In this document: piece after piece, positions 44,381-53,254 of the stretch | How the letters are laid out: each line of letters opens with the position of its first letter | Numbering within the stretch: the first letter of the stretch is position 1 | NCBI GenBank assembly: GCA_030698805.1 | Contig: JAUYMA010000009.1 | Span: 1 to 64,000 of the forward strand | Reading direction: 5' to 3' | DNA length: 64,000 nucleotides | DNA from: Nanobdellota archaeon | GTDB taxonomy: Archaea; Nanobdellota; Nanobdellia; Pacearchaeales; GW2011-AR1 | The notes under the pieces: generated by a model | The model's input: the letters and a program-made list of their open reading frames with translations, nothing else | Database searches by the model: none | What the model was told of the DNA's origin: nothing | Translations under genes and position numbers: made by a program

Positions 44381-46228
44381 TTGATGGTGAAGGAATTCGG
44401 AAAAGGAGGAATATTTTTAATAGCTCTTGTTCTTCTTCTTTTGGGAGGAATATTCTTTAAAATAACTGGGAATGTAACTTATATTCCTACCACGGTATCT
44501 AATAATACCGTATATTGCAGTGTATTAAACACATCCGGATCTTACTCTTTTACCCAAGACGTATTAAATGAAAACTATACTTCTTCCCCATGTTTTAATA
44601 TAATTGCTTCTGATGTTATTTTGGATTGCGCAGGCTATACTCTTGAAAATTCAAGCCAATCAGGAAATGCAGTTTATGCAGAATATGTTAATAACATTAC
44701 TGTAAAAAATTGCGATATTAAGATCTCTAGTGATAGCGGATTCGCAATTAGCTTTAAGGGAGTAAACGATTCTTTCATTATTAACAATGATTTAATCTCA
44801 AATAAAAAGGGAGTTTACCTCCTTGACTCTCGGAACTTGCAAATTTCAGATAATACTTTTGATTCTAATGGGTTTGGGATCATTCTAAATAATAGCGTAG
44901 ATCAGGTTCTAAATAATAATACTTTCACCTCAAACGAGGTCGCTATTCAGCTTGTTAAATCTTCCAGCAATACAATTTCTAATAGCACTCTTATTGGATG
45001 CAGTTCTTCTGCAGGATGTTTGATTTTAGAAGGATCTGACTCTAATTTAATCTCTCTTGGAAATATAAGCTCTTCCAGTACAGCTGTTCAAATAATCAGT
45101 TTAGAGGGAGTGAATTCCAGTAACAACCTTTTTAGAGATCTTGTTATAAGTGGTAGCTCAGATGTTAATGTAGGGTCATCTAATAATCTTAATAATTCAT
45201 TTGTTAATACATCTTATGATTCTTCTAAGGAGTTTGTTTATTCAGGCAGCGAAATTATCCGGAAATGGTATTATAGGGTTTTTGTTAACAGCACGATCAG
45301 TTCTTCTGGAATAAGTGATGCGAATGTGACATTATATAATTCTTCTAACTTTGTGGCAGTCTATGCTCTTACCGGATCTAATGGCTATATCTCTTTACAG
45401 AGCTTATTATCTTATAGAAATAATGGAAACAGAACCCATTTAGGAGTATATTCAGTAGTGGCTTCCAATGTAAGCTCTTCAGTTAATCATAGTATTAATC
45501 TGACTGCTAATCTGCTTAATGATTATCTAAGCTTCAATATCGCTGCCTCTGTCAGCAATTCTAGTAATTCCAGCAGTGACGACGATGAAGACGAACCTGC
45601 CGCGGAGCCTGCTTCAGAACCTGCGGTGGAGCCTTCTGCAACCCCTGGTGAGAGTTCTGATGAAAGTATAGCCTCCTCCACATCTCAAATAATGACTCCA
45701 CTTATTTATCTTGAGCAGAGTCAAATTGAGGGAGGGTATACTGCCGAACTAGATGCGGGCAATACAATTTATTTCAATGTTTCAGGAGAGTTTCATAGTT
45801 TAACTGTGGATAATTTTGACAGAACTTCTGAAAATAAGATGGTTACGCTAACTGTAACTTCTGAGCCTCAAACTTTTTCCCTCGCAGTGGGGGAGCAGAA
45901 GAAGCTAGATTTGAATTCTGACAGTTACTATGATGTTGTGATTGGATTCGAAAATATAAGTTTTGATGATGTCCCTTTAATTTTGATCATGAAAATCAAT
46001 GAGGCAGTTATAAAAGAACCAGTTGTGACTGAGCAAGTTACCACTAATGCCGAGGATAATTCGGTGACATTTGGATTTATAGGATCCATAGAAAATAAGA
46101 TCAATTCGCCTATTATTGGCCCAGTCACTCCTTTGCATATTATTATCGGAGTCTTGATTATATGCATTCTTCTTGCTATTTACGTTTATATCTCCCATAG
46201 GAAACATAATCTGGCAAGCAAGCATTAA
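44381..46228 (+). CDS. NosD-like right-handed beta-helix surface protein
   Basis: 615 aa. N-terminal signal anchor (~8-30), then a parallel beta-helix region (~50-260) with the NosD/periplasmic copper-binding repeat style ('NNDLISNKKGVYLLDSRNLQISDNTFDSNGFGI'). A beta-sandwich part follows, then an acidic Glu/Pro/Ala linker (~402-430), a second beta domain and a C-terminal transmembrane helix (~583-605) with basic tail. Beta-helix proteins of this kind often bind or cleave carbohydrate. It is a surface protein; the ligand is unknown. Confidence 0.7.
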   Translation: MMVKEFGKGGIFLIALVLLLLGGIFFKITGNVTYIPTTVSNNTVYCSVLNTSGSYSFTQDVLNENYTSSPCFNIIASDVILDCAGYTLENSSQSGNAVYAEYVNNITVKNCDIKISSDSGFAISFKGVNDSFIINNDLISNKKGVYLLDSRNLQISDNTFDSNGFGIILNNSVDQVLNNNTFTSNEVAIQLVKSSSNTISNSTLIGCSSSAGCLILEGSDSNLISLGNISSSSTAVQIISLEGVNSSNNLFRDLVISGSSDVNVGSSNNLNNSFVNTSYDSSKEFVYSGSEIIRKWYYRVFVNSTISSSGISDANVTLYNSSNFVAVYALTGSNGYISLQSLLSYRNNGNRTHLGVYSVVASNVSSSVNHSINLTANLLNDYLSFNIAASVSNSSNSSSDDDEDEPAAEPASEPAVEPSATPGESSDESIASSTSQIMTPLIYLEQSQIEGGYTAELDAGNTIYFNVSGEFHSLTVDNFDRTSENKMVTLTVTSEPQTFSLAVGEQKKLDLNSDSYYDVVIGFENISFDDVPLILIMKINEAVIKEPVVTEQVTTNAEDNSVTFGFIGSIENKINSPIIGPVTPLHIIIGVLIICILLAIYVYISHRKHNLASKH

Positions 46229-46332
46229 ATTTCAGTCAATCACTCTTGTGCCAAGAAGCTTGACAGAGAACCATGCCGGTGCATCGTGCTTTTGATCCAT
46301 AAGTTTTTAATTGCGAAATATATCTGGCTTTT

Positions 46333-49323
46333 ATGGATGTAAATAAAGAGATAAATGATAAAATTAGGGGGCCTTGTGTCATTCTTGCTGGAGCTGGAAC
46401 AGGCAAGACCTATGCCATCGTAGAAAAGATAAAGTATCTAATTAAAAATAAAATTTACTCTCCTGAGAAAATAGTGTGCATTACTTTTTCTAATGAGGCT
46501 GCAAATAATCTCCTTTCTAGGGTAAGGATTTTTCTTGATTCCGAATCTAAAGAACCTGTAATAAGGACCTTTCATGGATTCTCAGCAGACATACTGAGAG
46601 AACACGGGCATCTGCTAGGCATTAAACCTGATTTTAAAATTCTTGATCCTGACGAGGCCAAAGTTCTGTTGCATAGAAATCTTAGAGTCCAAGCTTATCA
46701 CTGCCATAAATATATAGCATCCATCAATAGCGCTAAAGATTTAGGAATTTCTATAGGATCAATCCAGGATTATTTGGACAAAAAAGCTAAAAGATTTCAA
46801 GATCTAGATCTGGAGAAAAGATTAGCTGAGCTGCAATTTCAGCTGCAGACTTTACATTTAAAAAGCGATAAAGAAGCTAAAAAAGAGATTCTAGTACAAA
46901 TTAAGGACATCAGCTCTTTTCTAGATTTAAAAAAATTTATGAATGCTTGGAATGCTTATGAGAAAATAAAGAGCAAGAACAATTACCAAGATTACTCTGA
47001 TTTAAACCAGAAAGCTTTATCTTTGCTAGATAAATTTCCAGAGGCTGCTGCCAATTATGATTACATTGTAGTGGATGAGTTCCAAGACACTAATAAAATA
47101 CAGATTGACTTCCTAATTAGTCTGGCTCTCAAGGGCAATGTGACTATAGTGGGCGATCTTAATCAATCAATATACCGATTCAGAGGAGCTTACAAAGATA
47201 ATTTTAATGTATTCAAGAAACATTTTGGCATTACCGATAAAGACATCTATAATCTTGACATGTCTAGAAGGTCAAGCAATAAAATTTTAAGAGCCGCGCA
47301 TAGTTTAATCCTCAACAATTATTCTAATCCTCAGGAATGCTTTGAGGTGAAAAATCATGAGGGAAGAGAAGGGGATAACATAGAGGTCTATGAACTGAAA
47401 AATGGCAAAGAGGAGTCCAGAAAAGTTGCAGAACTGGTAGTAAGGGAATTGGCTGAAGGCAGAAAACCTGAAGAAATATGCATCATGTTTAGAACTCACC
47501 AACAGGGCAGAGCCATAAAAAGAATGCTTGAAATGAAAGGACTGCCCTTTACTTCGATCACAAAGGGATCACTATTAAAAAATAAAATTGTAAGAAGCGT
47601 TATTGATTATCTTGTTATACTTGACAAGATAAAGAAGGATAAGAAAGGAGGGGAGCAAGCTTGGTGGGACATTATTTATCAATTTGATTTTCCCGAAGAG
47701 GATCTGATAAAAATAGGCAGGCTGATTAAAGATAATAAGGATATAAATTTAAGCAGTTTTTTAGTTGAGTCCCTGCCTGAAATGCCGTTATCTGATTTTG
47801 GAAGAAAGCTTTCAGAGAGGCTAATTGATAAAATACGCATGATGCAATCTCTTGATTCTGAGGATATTGTTGCCATGCTAAAGGGAATTTATACAATTAT
47901 TGGATTTAATGATGAGGTGCAGTCTGGAGAAAGCAAGGAATTCTTCTTGAATTTAAGCAAATTTTTAGAACTTGCACAAAATCACGCTTCTCTTTATTAT
48001 TCAGATCTGTCAAGTTTTATTAATTATTTGGAAACTTTAGAAAGTCTAGGAATAGAAATTCCTGCCGCAGAAACCGGACAGAAAGGAGTCAGATTAATGA
48101 CCTTGCACTCCACTAAAGGTTTAGAATATGAAACTGTGATAGTTACAAATATGGCCAACAAAAGATTTCCCATGGAAAAAATAAATTCCCACCACTTATT
48201 GCCCATCGAGCTCTCGCCTGAGTTCAAGAATTTAGATATGAAGGAATCTGAATTTGTCAATGATATTTTTGAAGATTATGAAAGAAAACATCAATTATCC
48301 GAAGAGAGAAGGTTATGTTATGTTGCTTTTACTCGAGCTAAGAATAAATTGATATTAACTTATGCAAATGAATATGGCGATAAGGAATATGTTCCTTCAG
48401 TATTTCTGGAAGAAGTTAAGTATAAACAAAATCCTGATTTTTCATATGCTAGTGATTTCGAAGAGAAGTATAAAGAGGAAAGTGGAGAAAAGCCAGTAAA
48501 GTTGGGATTTTCTACAATGTTTGGCAATGGAAAAGAATTGATTCCTTTAAACTTAAATGAGATGCGTGAGAGGGAGAAAATAAAACCTAAAGCCAGCAGA
48601 TGCTTTTCACCTTCCGCCTTGCTTCTTTTTGTAGGGTGCCAGAAAGAATATGAGTATAAGTATGTTTATAGTATGCCTGAGAGGAAGACTATCTCTTGGG
48701 AGGCCATGAAACTAGGAAGTTTCGTGCACTTTATATTGGAGAAAGGAGTGCAGGATAATCTAAGAAATATCAAGGATTTTTTGGATCTTGCAAGATCCGA
48801 ATCTGTGAAAGAAGAATGGGCAGGAGTGGAATTAATAGAAGCCTTGCAATTGATAAAAGTCTTTTTTGAGAGAAATAAAGATAAATACAACGAAAGATCT
48901 TTAACAGAGCAGGAGCTTAGATACAAAGCGGAAGGCTTTGAGTTTATTGGATTCGCGGATAGAATTGATTTCTCAGATCACGGCCTTGAAATTATAGATT
49001 ACAAGACTGGAAGGCAGGTTATAGCTCCAAAACATAGGGATTGGCAGTTAGGATATTACGCCTTGGCTTCTCAGAAATTTGGAAAAGTGCATAAGGTCAC
49101 TTTAGACATGCTGAAGCAGGAAAAGCCTCTGGAATTTGTGATCGATGATCAAGGAAATGCTAAATCTCTGGGAGGGGGAAGAATGTCATTTAACATCTAT
49201 GATGTACAGAAAGAGTTAATTGAGACTGCCCGATCGATTATAAATGCCTATTCTGACGGGTTTAAAGCCTGTCCAATAGAAGATAATTGTGAATTCTGTA
49301 ACGAGTATGTTTATGGATTGTAA
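46333..49323 (+). CDS. UvrD/RecB-type helicase fused to a PD-(D/E)XK nuclease
   Basis: 996 aa. Superfamily 1 helicase motifs: Walker A 'ILAGAGTGKT', Walker B 'VVDEFQDT', 'GDLNQSIYRFRGA', 'LMTLHSTKGLEYETVIV' and 'YVAFTRAKNKL'. The C-terminal ~230 residues carry 'FADRID' and 'EIIDYKTG', the RecB-family nuclease core, with Cys at 'VGCQKEY' and a terminal CPIEDNCEFC cluster suggesting a Fe-S site as in AddB/Cas4. It is built like AddA and probably processes double-strand breaks, acting alone since no second subunit adjoins. Confidence 0.9.
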   Translation: MDVNKEINDKIRGPCVILAGAGTGKTYAIVEKIKYLIKNKIYSPEKIVCITFSNEAANNLLSRVRIFLDSESKEPVIRTFHGFSADILREHGHLLGIKPDFKILDPDEAKVLLHRNLRVQAYHCHKYIASINSAKDLGISIGSIQDYLDKKAKRFQDLDLEKRLAELQFQLQTLHLKSDKEAKKEILVQIKDISSFLDLKKFMNAWNAYEKIKSKNNYQDYSDLNQKALSLLDKFPEAAANYDYIVVDEFQDTNKIQIDFLISLALKGNVTIVGDLNQSIYRFRGAYKDNFNVFKKHFGITDKDIYNLDMSRRSSNKILRAAHSLILNNYSNPQECFEVKNHEGREGDNIEVYELKNGKEESRKVAELVVRELAEGRKPEEICIMFRTHQQGRAIKRMLEMKGLPFTSITKGSLLKNKIVRSVIDYLVILDKIKKDKKGGEQAWWDIIYQFDFPEEDLIKIGRLIKDNKDINLSSFLVESLPEMPLSDFGRKLSERLIDKIRMMQSLDSEDIVAMLKGIYTIIGFNDEVQSGESKEFFLNLSKFLELAQNHASLYYSDLSSFINYLETLESLGIEIPAAETGQKGVRLMTLHSTKGLEYETVIVTNMANKRFPMEKINSHHLLPIELSPEFKNLDMKESEFVNDIFEDYERKHQLSEERRLCYVAFTRAKNKLILTYANEYGDKEYVPSVFLEEVKYKQNPDFSYASDFEEKYKEESGEKPVKLGFSTMFGNGKELIPLNLNEMREREKIKPKASRCFSPSALLLFVGCQKEYEYKYVYSMPERKTISWEAMKLGSFVHFILEKGVQDNLRNIKDFLDLARSESVKEEWAGVELIEALQLIKVFFERNKDKYNERSLTEQELRYKAEGFEFIGFADRIDFSDHGLEIIDYKTGRQVIAPKHRDWQLGYYALASQKFGKVHKVTLDMLKQEKPLEFVIDDQGNAKSLGGGRMSFNIYDVQKELIETARSIINAYSDGFKACPIEDNCEFCNEYVYGL

Positions 49324-49346
49324 ATTCTTATTAGGGGTTGAAGTTG

Positions 49347-50009
49347 TCAAGAGTAGATTTCTCTAATGGTCATTCTTACAGAAATCGGTAGAGTCTTATC
49401 GAATATCTTCTTCATTAGTCTCATTATAAATTTATCTTCTTCAGTTTTGGCGGTTCTATCTGAGACTATTGATGTTTCTTTCATGCACCGCTCGAGACAA
49501 GCAACATATAATTCGGGAGTAGGAAAGGCCTCTTTAAATAACCCGTCTATATAGGTATTATCTAATTCCGCAGGAGGAATATCTGATTTCTGTATTTTTT
49601 CGATTAAACTCATAAATGGGGCAAAGCTCTGCTCGACGGGTTGAAGATATTCTTGCTGAAAACCTCGAGAGAATTTTACTCCAAGTTCTTTTATTTCTCC
49701 ACTATTGTACATTTCTCTTAATGCATACAATGTAGAATAGTGAGTTTCTGCCGCTCTAATAATATTCTCTCTGCTGAACTCCCCTAATAATTGTTCTAAT
49801 TCTCCTTCTTCTAATCTTTCGCCTTCTTCTATTTTCTCTTCTTCGTAGAATTCTTTTACTGCTATCTTAACTGCGGTTTGTACTTCCTGCGCAGCTTCTG
49901 TAGTATACGTTCTTCTAGTTTTTTCGCTATACCATTCATTTAATCGCGCAATTGCCTGAGCTGTTTGAGGAGTCATAAGATTCAAGTTGTATACACTATA
50001 TTTAAACAT
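49347..50009 (-). CDS. Uncharacterised helical protein
   Basis: 220 aa, almost wholly alpha-helical with alternating acidic and basic stretches ('EEEKIEEGERLEEGELEQLLGEF') and no membrane segment or catalytic motif. A TATA-like element is not obvious; the next upstream gene is divergent. No family is recognised. Confidence 0.45.
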   Translation of the reverse strand: MFKYSVYNLNLMTPQTAQAIARLNEWYSEKTRRTYTTEAAQEVQTAVKIAVKEFYEEEKIEEGERLEEGELEQLLGEFSRENIIRAAETHYSTLYALREMYNSGEIKELGVKFSRGFQQEYLQPVEQSFAPFMSLIEKIQKSDIPPAELDNTYIDGLFKEAFPTPELYVACLERCMKETSIVSDRTAKTEEDKFIMRLMKKIFDKTLPISVRMTIREIYS

Positions 50010-50074
50010 TATTCTTGTTATTACTCTAAAGTAATCTAAGTTAATAAGGAAATATATAAACTATAGAATATATT

Positions 50075-50305
50075 ATGGAAAATACAAAGATAACTACAAT
50101 CCAAGTTGATGAACATACTTTACTTTTGTTAAAAAAACTTAAAGAGTAGTTAAAAGTAGCTTCTTATGCTTTGGCAATCAGAGAATTGCTTCGACGTGAA
50201 CGGGGAAAGCAGAAATCTATGGCAGGCTCTCTGGGAAAATATTTAACAGAGAAAGAAAGAGACAATGTTCTGAAGGATTTAAGGGAAAAAGATGATCGGT
50301 TATAA
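50075..50305 (+). pseudogene. VapB-like antitoxin interrupted by an in-frame TAG
   Basis: The reading frame starts with 'MENTKITTIQVDEHTLLLLK', meets TAG at 50147-50149 (codon 25), then continues as 'LKVASYALAIRELLRRERGK' and ends at 50305, overlapping the toxin start by 14 bp. The two halves together are a normal ~76-residue ribbon-helix-helix VapB. GAG or AAG to TAG by one base change would explain it. Restart at the TTG at 50171 is possible but would lack the DNA-binding strand. Confidence 0.7.
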
Positions 50306-50660
50306 GCTATTGGACTCTTCTATTTGGGTAGACTATTTTGTTAATGGCAGATTCAAAGACATAATTGATTCAGATGGAAAGTCTCTTTTAGCGACTATTT
50401 CTCTTATTGAGATAAGAAAGAAACTAAGAAAATTAAAAATTCCGGAAACAGAGATAAAAGATAAGATGAGCTTCTTGAAAATGCATAGTCTGCTCGTCAA
50501 TTTAGATGAAAAGGTGGCTGATAAAGCCTCGCAATTAGTAACTGAGAAAGAAATGCTTGTTGCAGATTCTATAGTTTACGCATCAGCATTGTTAAGTAAT
50601 GCTGAACTATTAACAGTTGATAATGACTTTCGCGGGCTTCAGGGCGCGCAAGTCTTGTAA
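50292..50660 (+). CDS. vapC: VapC-family PIN toxin
   Basis: 122 aa. The PIN catalytic acids are in place: Asp8 (LLDSSIW), Glu40 (SLIEIR), Asp92 (ADSIVYASA) and Asp110/112 (TVDNDF). VapC toxins are Mg-dependent RNases that cut tRNA or rRNA. It is preceded by an antitoxin frame broken by a stop, so the pair may be regulated by translational readthrough or the toxin may be weak or tolerated. Confidence 0.85.
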   Translation: MIGYKLLDSSIWVDYFVNGRFKDIIDSDGKSLLATISLIEIRKKLRKLKIPETEIKDKMSFLKMHSLLVNLDEKVADKASQLVTEKEMLVADSIVYASALLSNAELLTVDNDFRGLQGAQVL

Positions 50661-50765
50661 AATTAATTCTATAAAGAATTAGTTAGAATACAGAAAAATA
50701 AAATATAAAATAAAAAAATAAAAATTTTGGAATACGGTTTAGAAACTGGAAGTTTCTAATGACAT

Positions 50766-51155
50766 CTAGAAATTATCTGATGATCCGCTTCTGTCGTCCC
50801 TTCTGCCGCCGAATGACCTGTTAAATGGTCTTCTTCCGCCGCCAAATCTGCCGCCACCGCCTCTTCCGCCGCCAAATCCTCCACGTCTCTCGCGAGGTTT
50901 GTCAGGGTCAAATGGTGCAGCTTCGTTAACTTTTATCTGTCTTCCTTCGATCTCTTTGCCGTTCATTTCCTGCTGAGCTTTGTCAGCTTGGGCATCGTCG
51001 GTCAAGGTTACAAAGCCAAATCCTTTCGATCTACCAGTGTCTTTGAAAATAACAACAGTAGCTTCTTCGATCTGGCCGTAGGCAGAGAAAAGTTCTTTTA
51101 GCTTCTCCGCATTTACGCTAAAAGGGAGGTTTCCAACATACAACCTTTTGCTCAT
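50766..51155 (-). CDS. RRM RNA-binding protein with Gly/Arg-rich tail
   Basis: 129 aa. A single RRM (~3-80) with RNP2 'LYVGNL' and RNP1 'KGFGFVTL', followed by a Gly/Arg-rich tail (~88-129). This architecture is like bacterial/cyanobacterial cold-inducible RBPs and eukaryotic GRPs and is uncommon in archaea, so lateral gain is possible. Such proteins bind single-stranded RNA and act as chaperones. It sits immediately to the left of the transposon insertion, and the transposon's target site lies in its upstream region (80 bp from the ATG). Confidence 0.9.
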   Translation of the reverse strand: MSKRLYVGNLPFSVNAEKLKELFSAYGQIEEATVVIFKDTGRSKGFGFVTLTDDAQADKAQQEMNGKEIEGRQIKVNEAAPFDPDKPRERRGGFGGGRGGGGRFGGGRRPFNRSFGGRRDDRSGSSDNF

Positions 51156-51235
51156 TATTTTGCTTACTCCTTACAATTCTAAGAAAGCTAGGCTTTCTTA
51201 ATAATTAGTAAATGTTTATAGGATTTATAAAACTA

Positions 51236-51244
51236 TCTAATTCC
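51236..51244. repeat. Target-site duplication, left copy
   Basis: TCTAATTCC directly abuts the left inverted repeat and is identical to 56765-56773. A perfect 9-bp match on both sides of a 5.5-kb segment is strong evidence of transposition rather than chance. Confidence 0.85.
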
Positions 51245-51268
51245 GGGAGTGTTAGGTCTTAGGGACTT
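51245..51268 (+). repeat. Left terminal inverted repeat
   Basis: Starts GGGAGTGTTA and ends GGGACTT. It overlaps the last codons of the transposase gene. A related subterminal copy, CTGTTAAGTTCGGGACTTTT, lies at 51288-51308 inside the coding region, giving two probable transposase-binding sites. Confidence 0.85.
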
Positions 51269-52497
51269 TCAGGCATTTTCTCCTGTCCTGTTAAGTTCGG
51301 GACTTTTTGTTTAATTGAGTTCAATAGCATTGTTTCCCAAGCATTCCCCCTAATTCCTATTCCGCATTTATCGGCAGGAGTTAAACCCTGTCTTGCGTTC
51401 TTTCTTACGAAGTTATGAAATACTTTAAAACCATCTTGGTAAGTTTGAACTTCCTTAACCCCTCTTCTTATCTTATGAAACTCTTTTTGGTGTGAGTGAT
51501 GACTTTCTATTGCGTTATTGTTAATCTCTTTTCTCTTGCCTTTGATTGATGTAAACTTAACTTTTCTTTCATCTCCCCAATTCCTAAACGTTTTCCTGCA
51601 ACCATCTTGATAACCTGCATAGCCATCTACTATTATTTGGAAAGGAATCTTACCATTTTGCTTTAATGCTTCCTCAAAAACGCGCTGTGCATCTTTTGAA
51701 CTTCTTGAACGACCTGAACATTCCGAAGCAAGAAGGAATTTAGTTTTATTATCCATACAATTCCAAACATAATCAAATTCTTTATTAGGATTTTTCAAAT
51801 CCTTGCCTCTTTTCGTGAGTATCAAGGTTTCGTCTGCGTTCCAAACGCCTTTTATCTCGGGCTTTATAGTTTCGCTATATTTCTCCATTATTTGACTGAA
51901 CTTCAAAACCCATTCTCTAATCGTAACGTGTGAAATATTAAAGTTGTAAAATTGCTGGAACTGATAAGATATATCTCTGTAAGACAAGCCACGATAATAG
52001 CAGTCCATTGCTAAGCATACTAACTTTGCATTGCCTTTGATTTTTGGAATAGCAGAGAGAACAAACCTCTTTTTACACGTGTTACAGCTATATCTCTGTT
52101 TCTCTCCCAAATGTGTAAGTCTTACTCCTCTTTTAATCAATTCCGAAGAATTGCAGTAAGGACAATGATTTTCTAATGGCTTTTCTAAGATTAATTCTAT
52201 TTCTGGCTTAACATTAGTTTCTACTTCATAGGCATTTTTTACTTTTTCAAAGATAAGTATGGCTTTGATATGCTTGCAATATAATCCTTGACCTTGACAT
52301 CTTCGCTTAAAATCCTCGCATTCACAGGTATAGCCATCAATATGTGTAACCTTATACTTCTTATTGCTGTCAAACTGCGAAGGCACTAAATAAGTATATT
52401 CATCTATTTGTGAAGGGTTGCCCTTCTCTAAAATAGCTTTTGCTCGTTGTTCTCTCAAATTAGAGGAGGTTATTAGGTTTCGTTGTTCTGTTTTCAT
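51259..52497 (-). CDS. IS6/IS240-like DDE transposase with SWIM and zinc-ribbon domains
   Basis: 412 aa. A SWIM-type zinc motif at the N-terminus (CECEDFKRR ... CKHIKAI), a zinc ribbon (CPYCNSSELI ... CNTCKKRF), then the DDE catalytic core: 'WNADET' (Asp), 'IIVDGYAGY' (Asp) and 'NNAIESHHSHQKEFHKIRRG' (Glu). The core pattern is that of DDE_Tnp_IS240, though the extended N-terminus makes it larger than classical IS6 transposases (~230 aa). The frame is intact. Promoter and palindrome lie just upstream at 52499-52519. Confidence 0.92.
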   Translation of the reverse strand: MKTEQRNLITSSNLREQRAKAILEKGNPSQIDEYTYLVPSQFDSNKKYKVTHIDGYTCECEDFKRRCQGQGLYCKHIKAILIFEKVKNAYEVETNVKPEIELILEKPLENHCPYCNSSELIKRGVRLTHLGEKQRYSCNTCKKRFVLSAIPKIKGNAKLVCLAMDCYYRGLSYRDISYQFQQFYNFNISHVTIREWVLKFSQIMEKYSETIKPEIKGVWNADETLILTKRGKDLKNPNKEFDYVWNCMDNKTKFLLASECSGRSRSSKDAQRVFEEALKQNGKIPFQIIVDGYAGYQDGCRKTFRNWGDERKVKFTSIKGKRKEINNNAIESHHSHQKEFHKIRRGVKEVQTYQDGFKVFHNFVRKNARQGLTPADKCGIGIRGNAWETMLLNSIKQKVPNLTGQEKMPESP

Positions 52498-52498
52498 T

Positions 52499-52519
52499 AC
52501 ATTAGCTATTCACTAATGT
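52499..52519. promoter_or_regulatory. Palindrome at transposase promoter
   Basis: ACATTAG-CTATTCA-CTAATGT (7-bp arms) lies between the transposase ATG and its TTTAAATA element, overlapping the predicted initiation site. It is a likely operator limiting transposase expression. Confidence 0.45.
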
Positions 52520-52521
52520 AT

Positions 52522-52743
52522 TTAAACCTTTCTATTCGGAAAAGATATGCCTTGTAGGGTTGTAGATATAGACTCTTTTGTAAGTGCTTTAGTTTGTTTT
52601 CCCAATTTTTCATTTAGTAAGTTGTGGAGTTTTTTTTGATAGTCCTTATCAGATATATTCTTTCCTTCAAATTCTTCAGTTATTTTAATAGCTTCTTCTC
52701 TTAAATTAATTAAAGCCAAATCATGCATATCCCAAAAATTCAT
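52522..52743 (-). CDS. 73-aa helical protein paired with AbrB-like gene
   Basis: A small, highly charged helical protein ('LREEAIKITEEFEGKNISDKDYQKKLHNLLNEKLGKQ'). Its start overlaps the stop of the AbrB-like gene by ATGA, the arrangement seen in toxin-antitoxin and addiction modules. It is not recognised as a known toxin. It could be an anti-regulator or partner subunit. Confidence 0.45.
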   Translation of the reverse strand: MNFWDMHDLALINLREEAIKITEEFEGKNISDKDYQKKLHNLLNEKLGKQTKALTKESISTTLQGISFPNRKV

Positions 52744-52901
52744 TTTTTATTATCTCCATTTCTTTCTATGAATAAAGTATTCTCTCCCTTATTCTTACCA
52801 ATATACAGATTCGTCCCATTTTTCCATCCAGTAGCTTCAATCACATCCTTAGGAATTGTGATTGTTGCTTGACCATTTTTATTAATTGTTAGCCTTGCCA
52901 T
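52740..52901 (-). CDS. AbrB/SpoVT-like swapped-hairpin regulator
   Basis: 53 aa. 'ARLTINKNGQATITIPKDVI' followed by 'TGWKNGTNLYIGKNKGENTLFIERN' is the AbrB-like DNA-binding beta-barrel used by archaeal PhoU-like and antitoxin regulators. The gene starts at the first of three TAACGTTA sites, and its stop overlaps the 73-aa gene. It probably represses its own operon and possibly the divergent restriction-modification genes. Confidence 0.8.
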   Translation of the reverse strand: MARLTINKNGQATITIPKDVIEATGWKNGTNLYIGKNKGENTLFIERNGDNKK

Positions 52902-52930
52902 AACGTTATATTAACGTTAATTTAACGTTA
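52901..52930. promoter_or_regulatory. Triple TAACGTTA operator
   Basis: The 8-bp palindrome TAACGTTA occurs at 52901-52908, 52912-52919 and 52923-52930, exactly 11 bp apart, one helical turn, on the promoter side of the AbrB-like gene and facing the divergent winged-helix gene. The phasing suggests cooperative binding of a dimeric regulator along one face of the DNA. Confidence 0.65.
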
Positions 52931-52993
52931 TAAATCTTTCTAAACTGAAAAATTTACGAAAGATTTAAATAAGGATAGGACTAATGTAAGTGT

Positions 52994-53254
52994 ATGGCTA
53001 AACCAATTCCAAAATGGGTGCAAGAGAGATTATCAAAACTCTGGAAAAAATATGAGGGCAGAGAAATGTCTTATGAACAGATAGAAGCAGTTTTAAAACC
53101 AGACGAGAAAACTACCATAAGTGTTTTTTTGAATGAACTAAAAAAAGCAGAATGGATAGATATAAGACGAGGAGAAGGTGAAGAAGATGCAAGAATCAGA
53201 ATTTATACTATCAAAGAACCAAATCAGATTTTAAAAGAAATTACATCAAAATGA
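52994..53254 (+). CDS. Winged-helix protein at head of the restriction-modification operon
   Basis: 86 aa with a helix-turn-helix segment ('REMSYEQIEAVLKPDEKTTISVFLNELKKAEWIDIRRG') and a wing. It starts ~26 nt after an ATTTAAATAAG box and overlaps the next gene by 4 nt. It is likely the controller (C-protein role) of the cassette, though not of the classical C.EcoRV/BamHI helix-turn-helix type. Confidence 0.65.
   Translation: MAKPIPKWVQERLSKLWKKYEGREMSYEQIEAVLKPDEKTTISVFLNELKKAEWIDIRRGEGEEDARIRIYTIKEPNQILKEITSK

Noticed and set aside
46231..46310. tRNA-like sequence before the helicase-nuclease gene
   Set aside because: GCCGGTGCATCG resembles part of a tRNA arm, but no cloverleaf can be formed.
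50147..50149. TAG as pyrrolysine codon
   Set aside because: No sign of pyrrolysine use, and the position in a VapB would not need it; a point mutation is simpler.
52498..52540. Right end of a simple insertion sequence beside the transposase start
   Set aside because: No copy of the GGGAGTGTTA repeat is present there; the only matching end is at 56764.
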